Source of the DNA: Actinomycetota bacterium
Lineage (GTDB): Bacteria; Actinomycetota; Actinomycetes; Streptosporangiales; Streptosporangiaceae
NCBI GenBank assembly: GCA_003140115.1
Contig: PLIQ01000432.1
Coordinates: 140-10,038, forward strand
DNA: 9,899 bases
Direction: 5' to 3'
The notes under the pieces are model-generated. The model worked only from the letters and a program-made list of their open reading frames with translations. It was not told the DNA's origin and searched no databases. The position numbers and the translations under genes were made by a program. Each line of letters opens with the position of its first letter. Positions within the stretch are counted from its first letter, which is position 1. This document shows positions 6,525 to 9,899 of the stretch, one piece after another.

Positions 6525-6844
6525 AGTTCCTCCGGCATCTCGCCGCGGTGGTGCTCGTGGTGGCAGTCATCGTCGGGCTGGGCGTGCTGTGGGCACATAC
6601 CTCCGGCGGCGCCGGCCCCAGACCGGCACCCTCGCCCGAGGCCCTCCTGCGGCTAGAGCAGATCAAGGAGCAAATCAAGACCGGGGTGATCAGGGTCCGT
6701 TCCGACAACGGGTTCCAGCTCGCCGATACCGGCAACCTAATCCGGACCTGCGAGATCGAGGCGGTGCTGGCGGTCGCCGTGATCACGGTCAGCGTCGTCC
6801 GGCGGCGGCGCCACCGGACGCGGCGTACCACCGCCAGGGCGTAG
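6521..6844 (+). CDS. Small two-helix membrane protein, function unknown
   Basis: The protein has 107 residues and starts at GTG 6521, which overlaps the DUF4405 stop as GTGA, so translation is probably coupled and the two products probably work together. Residues 5-26 (RHLAAVVLVVAVIVGLGVLW) form one membrane helix and residues about 80-93 (EAVLAVAVITVSVV) a short second one. Between them is a loop of about 50 residues, likely outside, with a Pro-rich start (PRPAPSP), a charged helix (LLRLEQIKEQIKTG) and a single Cys77 just before helix 2. The C-terminus is a strongly basic cytoplasmic tail (RRRRHRTRR). No known domain is recognised. It could be an assembly or structural subunit of the cytochrome beside it. 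The frame can be read further upstream, but that part lies inside the DUF4405 gene and is not supported. Confidence 0.72.
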   Translation: MKFLRHLAAVVLVVAVIVGLGVLWAHTSGGAGPRPAPSPEALLRLEQIKEQIKTGVIRVRSDNGFQLADTGNLIRTCEIEAVLAVAVITVSVVRRRRHRTRRTTARA

Positions 6845-6845
6845 C

Positions 6846-6858
6846 GCGGGCCGCCCGC
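6846..6858 (+). terminator. Short GC hairpin after the DUF4405 operon
   Basis: GCGGG and CCCGC form a 5-bp stem around a 3-base loop directly after the TAG at 6842-6844. There is no T-run. Such a short GC stem is easily found by chance in this base composition, so support is weak. Confidence 0.3.
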
Positions 6859-6967
6859 CAGGTACACAGCCGGGGACGAACTACTTTGCGGTTCTCTGCT
6901 GTTGCCTGGACGGTTCAGCGCGAGCTGGCCACCATCGGGCCGGGGGCGATGCGCTCCCTCGAGAGGG

Positions 6968-6998
6968 GATAAACGCGGCCTTGTCGCCGCGGTTTATC
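6968..6998. promoter_or_regulatory. Inverted repeat GATAAA-CGCGG ... CCGCG-g-TTTATC
   Basis: Eleven base pairs (GATAAA at 6968, CGCGG at 6974; CCGCG at 6987, TTTATC at 6993) are interrupted by one unpaired G at 6992, around an 8-base centre. The AT-rich outer arms stand out from the surroundings. It lies 119 bases before the cytochrome b ATG, and another GATAAA occurs at 7057-7062. It could be an operator or a terminator; the lack of a T-run and the AT-rich arm ends favour an operator. Confidence 0.45.
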
Positions 6999-7046
6999 GG
7001 GCGTACTGTCCTGAGCATCGGGCTTCGGCGTGTGCGAGCGCTGAAC

Positions 7047-7079
7047 CCGAGGTCAGGATAAAGCTGCCCCAGACCTCGG
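7047..7079. promoter_or_regulatory. 8-bp inverted repeat CCGAGGTC ... GACCTCGG in the cytochrome b leader
   Basis: Perfect arms at 7047-7054 and 7072-7079 enclose 17 bases that include GATAAA (7057-7062). As DNA this could be an operator around a promoter; as RNA it is a stem that competes with the next one, because its right arm is shared. Confidence 0.5.
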
Positions 7080-7110
7080 CGGCACCGTGCGCGTGTATGC
7101 ACGCCGAGGT
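7073..7110 (+). promoter_or_regulatory. 9-bp stem that buries the cytochrome b Shine-Dalgarno
   Basis: ACCTCGGCG (7073-7081) is the exact reverse complement of CGCCGAGGT (7102-7110), with a 20-base loop that holds a further 5-bp stem (CGTGC 7086-7090 with GCACG 7099-7103, one or two bases overlapping the outer arm). The right arm contains GAGG of the ribosome site for the ATG at 7117. The left arm overlaps the right arm of the 7047-7079 repeat, so the two stems exclude each other. The pairing is seen directly; the switch function is inferred. Confidence 0.5.
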
Positions 7111-7112
7111 GG
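7106..7112 (+). promoter_or_regulatory. Ribosome binding site deciding the cytochrome b start
   Basis: GAGGTGG has its GAGG core 7 bases before ATG 7117. The in-frame GTG at 7087 has no comparable site and lies inside the predicted hairpin loop, so 7117 is preferred. Confidence 0.75.
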
Positions 7113-7116
7113 CATT

Positions 7117-9030
7117 ATGACAGGATCTGCTGGCCAGGCCTTTCCCGCTCTGGCGATCAACATGAATCAGCCGGGCGCCTTCGTGCATTGGTCGATCTTC
7201 GACATCTCGGTGGCGAACCTGGTCCTGATCGCGGTGATGGTCGTCATCTTCGGCGCCGCGCTGCTGCTGCCGTTCCCGCGAGGGGTCCGCCAGGAGCCCA
7301 CCGCGCTTGACGGCACGGGCACGGACGGTACCGGGGACGGCGGCCTGGCCGCGGCGAGCGATCCGGCTGATGACGGCACCGCTGATATGTGGAGCGCCCG
7401 GGTGCGGCGCCGCGCGCTGAAGTCGCTGCCGCCGGGCAAGCTGCTGCCCGACACCCAGCCCGCCTATGTCGCATCGTGGATCTACGTGTTCGGCGTCGGT
7501 TCCCTGGCCGCGCTGGGCGTGGTGATCGTGTCCGGGTTCGGCCTGGCGCTCGGCGGCCCGGACTGGTGGCATTACAACCCGGTCGGGCATTTCTTCAACA
7601 GCCTGCACGTGTGGAGCGTCGAGCTGTTCATGGCGCTGCTCGTCATCCACCTGTGGGGCAAGTTCTGGATGGCCGCCTGGCGCGGCCGCCGCACCCTGAC
7701 CTGGATCACCGGCGTGGTCGCGTTCCTGGCCGCCGTCGTCGAGTGTTTCACCGGGTACGTGTCCCAGCAGAACTTCGACTCGCAGTGGATCTCCACCAGC
7801 GGCAAGGACGCGTTCGACTCGGTCGGGGTCGGCGCGTTCTTCAACGTGATGAACTTCGGCCAGATGCTGATGTGGCACATCGTGCTCATCCCGATCGCGC
7901 TGATCGCGATCATCGGCGCGCACGTGCTGCTGGTCCGGGTCCGCGGGGTCTCGCACCCGATCGACGCGCATCCCAAGGTCACCGGGAGCAGGCGGCTGCG
8001 GCGGCGCGCCATCGCCGCAGCCGACGCCGCGCCGTGGCGAGGCCCGAACCGGCGTTATGACCTGCTGAAGGAAGGCACCATCGCGTCGGTGGTCGTGCTG
8101 GCGCTCACGCTGGGCCTGTCCGGCCTGCTGTCCTCACCGGACGTGCCGCCGATCACCATCGCGACCTGGGCCCGGCTGGCGCCCGCCGACTTCCTGGGCA
8201 CCGCCGCCAGCGAGCTGAACGGAACCAGCGAAACCGCTACCTACGGGCCGCCTTACAACAACCAGAGCGGCAGCGTCCAGAAGCTCCTGTTCTCCCCGCA
8301 AACCTGGTTCGGGGTTACCCAGCCGGTCAACGCCGCGCAAGACTTCGTCGTCGGGCCGCTGACCGCGCTCGCCGTCACCGACCCAGCCGTCGCCGGTCCG
8401 CTGGCCAGCTATAAGGCCGCCTCCGCCGCCCAGCAGCTGAGTTGGGCCACCGCGTACGGGAACGCGGTGGCGAAGGTGAAGTTCGTGAACAGCAGCCCGG
8501 TCGTCCCCGCGGCTAAGGACGGCCCGGTCCCGGCCATGATGGCCGGAGAACTCACCCTGGCGCGCAGCGGCGCGCTGGACACCGACCTGCTCGGCCAGCA
8601 GGCGTTCTACGGCACCAACTTTACCAAGCCTCTATTGTTCATCGAGGACGGCGCCTACTTCTCCAATCAGGCCCAGGCGCTGGGCCTGACCGGCAGCCAG
8701 TGGGGCGTGATGAACGAGCCCGGCAGCTACCCGGGCCAGCCGTGGCTGTGGCTGTACACGCTGTGGTACCAGGTCCCGGGCTGGACCAACTCGGCCAACA
8801 TCGACATGATCGCCATCTACATGACCGGCGTGGCTACCATCTTGCTGCTGTGCGTGCCGTTCATCCCTGGGCTGCGCGACATCCCCCGGCTCATTCCCGT
8901 GCACCGGCTCATCTGGCGGCACTGGGACGGCCCGGCGGTTGAACCCGCCGCGGGAAACATCCCCGCGCCCGAACCCGCCGCAGGAAACGGCAAGGTCAGC
9001 ACTGAGAGCGCAGACCAGTCAAGGTTGTGA
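7117..9030 (+). CDS. Cytochrome b6-like membrane protein with enlarged extracytoplasmic loop
   Basis: The protein has 637 residues. An extra N-terminal helix (about 32-54) and a Gly/Asp-rich linker (about 60-90) precede a cytochrome b core with helices at about 118-142, 158-182, 196-214 and 252-273. Heme ligands His164/His178 (13 residues between) and His254/His269 (14 between) are all present; the 14-residue spacing in helix D is the cytochrome b6 pattern rather than mitochondrial bc1. A helix at 321-338 and a last one at 562-582 follow. The roughly 220 residues between them should lie outside, at the place of the quinol-site ef loop. Where PEWY is expected there is only QPWLWLYTLWYQVPGW. 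The C-terminus is Pro/Ala-rich with a repeated EPAAGN. It should bind two b hemes and move electrons between quinone and a partner. No Rieske or cytochrome c gene is visible. Confidence 0.87.
   Translation: MTGSAGQAFPALAINMNQPGAFVHWSIFDISVANLVLIAVMVVIFGAALLLPFPRGVRQEPTALDGTGTDGTGDGGLAAASDPADDGTADMWSARVRRRALKSLPPGKLLPDTQPAYVASWIYVFGVGSLAALGVVIVSGFGLALGGPDWWHYNPVGHFFNSLHVWSVELFMALLVIHLWGKFWMAAWRGRRTLTWITGVVAFLAAVVECFTGYVSQQNFDSQWISTSGKDAFDSVGVGAFFNVMNFGQMLMWHIVLIPIALIAIIGAHVLLVRVRGVSHPIDAHPKVTGSRRLRRRAIAAADAAPWRGPNRRYDLLKEGTIASVVVLALTLGLSGLLSSPDVPPITIATWARLAPADFLGTAASELNGTSETATYGPPYNNQSGSVQKLLFSPQTWFGVTQPVNAAQDFVVGPLTALAVTDPAVAGPLASYKAASAAQQLSWATAYGNAVAKVKFVNSSPVVPAAKDGPVPAMMAGELTLARSGALDTDLLGQQAFYGTNFTKPLLFIEDGAYFSNQAQALGLTGSQWGVMNEPGSYPGQPWLWLYTLWYQVPGWTNSANIDMIAIYMTGVATILLLCVPFIPGLRDIPRLIPVHRLIWRHWDGPAVEPAAGNIPAPEPAAGNGKVSTESADQSRL
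8941..8988 (+). repeat. 18-bp direct repeat encoding EPAAGN twice
   Basis: The 18 bases at 8941-8958 recur at 8971-8988 with one mismatch and a 30-base period. They encode two EPAAGN units in the cytoplasmic tail of the cytochrome b protein (residues 609-614 and 619-624). This is a low-complexity tail, probably from local duplication. Confidence 0.7.
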
Positions 9031-9047
9031 CGGGTCTACCGGACCCG
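9031..9047 (+). terminator. Hairpin directly after the cytochrome b stop
   Basis: CGGGTC (9031-9036) and GACCCG (9042-9047) form a perfect 6-bp stem with a 5-base loop, beginning at the base after the TGA. It lies in an 83-base gap between convergent genes. There is no T-run on the plus strand. Confidence 0.5.
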
Positions 9048-9113
9048 CTCAGCGTAGGGTGAGGTGGCTCCATCGGCCGCTGTGGCGCAGGTCACGGTGC
9101 ATCAGCTCGGCGG

Positions 9114-9899
9114 CTACCTCGACGCGGTCACGCGTCCGGAGGCGACGGCGGCGGTGAGGGCTTGGTGGTCACGCTCGTTCTGGTCGGCGTAGGCGGCGGC
9201 GAACTCGGCGATGGCCTGGTCGAAGACGGCGGATTGGCCGAGGTAGGCGGCGATGGCGATCCGGTCCCCGGACCGGGCATGCGCCCGGGCCAGCGTCCAG
9301 CCGCATAGCTCGCCGTAGGCGCGCATTCCCGTCGCGGTCAGCGCTTCAATGTCGGCGGAGAACTTCCCGTCCCGTAGCTGGCGGACGTAGAAGTCGTGCG
9401 GCCGGCCGTCGGGGTCGACCTGGGCGCGCTGCCAGCCGAGGAAGATGTCGCTGGCGGCCTGCATGAGCCGCTGCCCGGCCACCACCCGCTGGCCGTGGTT
9501 GGCGTATTGGCTGGCCCCGGCGAAGTCCTCGAGTACGGACCGTTCGGCCTCTTTCACCTGCAAGAATAGCGGGTCCGAGGCGTCGCGCCCGAGCATCAGG
9601 ACGATCCAGCAGCGGGTCCCGACGCTGCCGACGCCGACCACCTTGCGGGCCATGTCGGTGAACTCGAACTGCTCCAGCAGGTAGCGGCGGTCGGTTTCCA
9701 GGGTGCGCCGGTAGCCGCCGATCAGCCTCCTGAGCTCGGTTTCCAGCTTCGCCTGGTCCGCCGCGCCCGCGATCAGGTCGGACAGCGGCACAACCAGGGG
9801 CGGGTCGGCCACGATCCGCGGCCTGCCGTCCACCTGCTGGGTCAGCTTGGCCAGGGCCTGCAGGCTGTCCCGGGTCCGTGCCTTGGCCACCGCCCGGTC
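9114..9899 (-). CDS. DUF2252 family protein, C-terminal part
   Basis: The last 262 codons of a minus-strand gene are visible; its stop (TAG) is at 9114-9116 and it continues past the right edge. Segments matching the family in order are LQALAKLTQQVDGRPRI, MARKVVGVGSVGTRCW, LFLQVKEAERSVLEDF, HGQRVVAGQRLMQAASDIFL, FYVRQLRDGKFSAD, CGWTLARAHARSGD and the end motif YADQNERDHQAL. Family members are usually about 430 to 480 residues, so a bit over half is present. From memory, DUF2252 is placed near protein-kinase/aminoglycoside-phosphotransferase-like folds; its reaction is not known. The GTG at 9888-9890 is an internal codon, because the conserved region continues upstream of it. The gene converges on the cytochrome b gene and is not in its operon. 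Confidence 0.92.
   Translation of the reverse strand, partial: DRAVAKARTRDSLQALAKLTQQVDGRPRIVADPPLVVPLSDLIAGAADQAKLETELRRLIGGYRRTLETDRRYLLEQFEFTDMARKVVGVGSVGTRCWIVLMLGRDASDPLFLQVKEAERSVLEDFAGASQYANHGQRVVAGQRLMQAASDIFLGWQRAQVDPDGRPHDFYVRQLRDGKFSADIEALTATGMRAYGELCGWTLARAHARSGDRIAIAAYLGQSAVFDQAIAEFAAAYADQNERDHQALTAAVASGRVTASR

Noticed and set aside
7087..7116. GTG start ten codons upstream for the cytochrome b gene
   Set aside because: No Shine-Dalgarno precedes it, it falls in a hairpin loop, and ATG 7117 has GAGGTGG at ideal spacing.
6994..7971. Minus-strand open frame (325 codons) opposite the cytochrome b gene and its leader
   Set aside because: It is His/Asp/Arg-rich and low-complexity, as expected from reading antisense to a membrane-protein gene, and the sense strand encodes an unmistakable cytochrome b core.

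Overview
The window comes from a very GC-rich genome whose genes show strong G/C bias at third codon positions. They use GTG and possibly TTG starts, and the protein families (large AAA/LuxR regulator, DUF6325, DUF2252, DUF4405) are typical of Actinomycetota. No genus can be named from this stretch. No rRNA, tRNA, CRISPR array, insertion sequence or phage gene was seen.

Layout. (1) Positions 1-2514 (+) hold the 3' part of a large LuxR-family (LAL-type) ATPase regulator whose Walker A end lies off the window. (2) Positions 2812-3819 (+) encode a LysR-type regulator, which converges on (3) a CorA-type magnesium/cobalt channel gene at 3948-4937 (-). (4) Divergent from corA is a small unit: a DUF6325 protein (5214-5636) preceded by a 20-bp near-perfect palindrome and a strong Shine-Dalgarno sequence, then a 15-bp tandem repeat, then a 34-residue peptide with 12 Arg/Lys and no acidic residue (5717-5821), then a terminator-like hairpin. 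(5) After a long inverted repeat (5906-5938) comes a two-gene membrane operon: a DUF4405 four-helix b-type cytochrome candidate (5967-6524), coupled by a GTGA overlap to a 107-residue two-helix membrane protein (6521-6844). (6) After a structured 272-base gap comes a 637-residue cytochrome b6-like protein (7117-9030) with four bis-His ligands. Its Qo-side ef loop is greatly enlarged and it lacks a PEWY motif. (7) A partial DUF2252 gene enters from the right end on the minus strand (9114-9899).

How the parts may fit together (inference). Regions 5 and 6 look like a small membrane electron-transfer locus made of two b-type cytochromes and a small accessory membrane protein. No Rieske protein, cytochrome c, FMN-binding protein or oxidase subunit is present in the window, so the redox partners are unknown. 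The most distinctive signal is the leader of the cytochrome b gene. The Shine-Dalgarno of the chosen ATG lies in one arm of a perfect 9-bp stem, and the opposite arm can instead pair with an upstream 8-base arm. That is the layout of an RNA switch or attenuator, although the upstream arm could also be a DNA operator.
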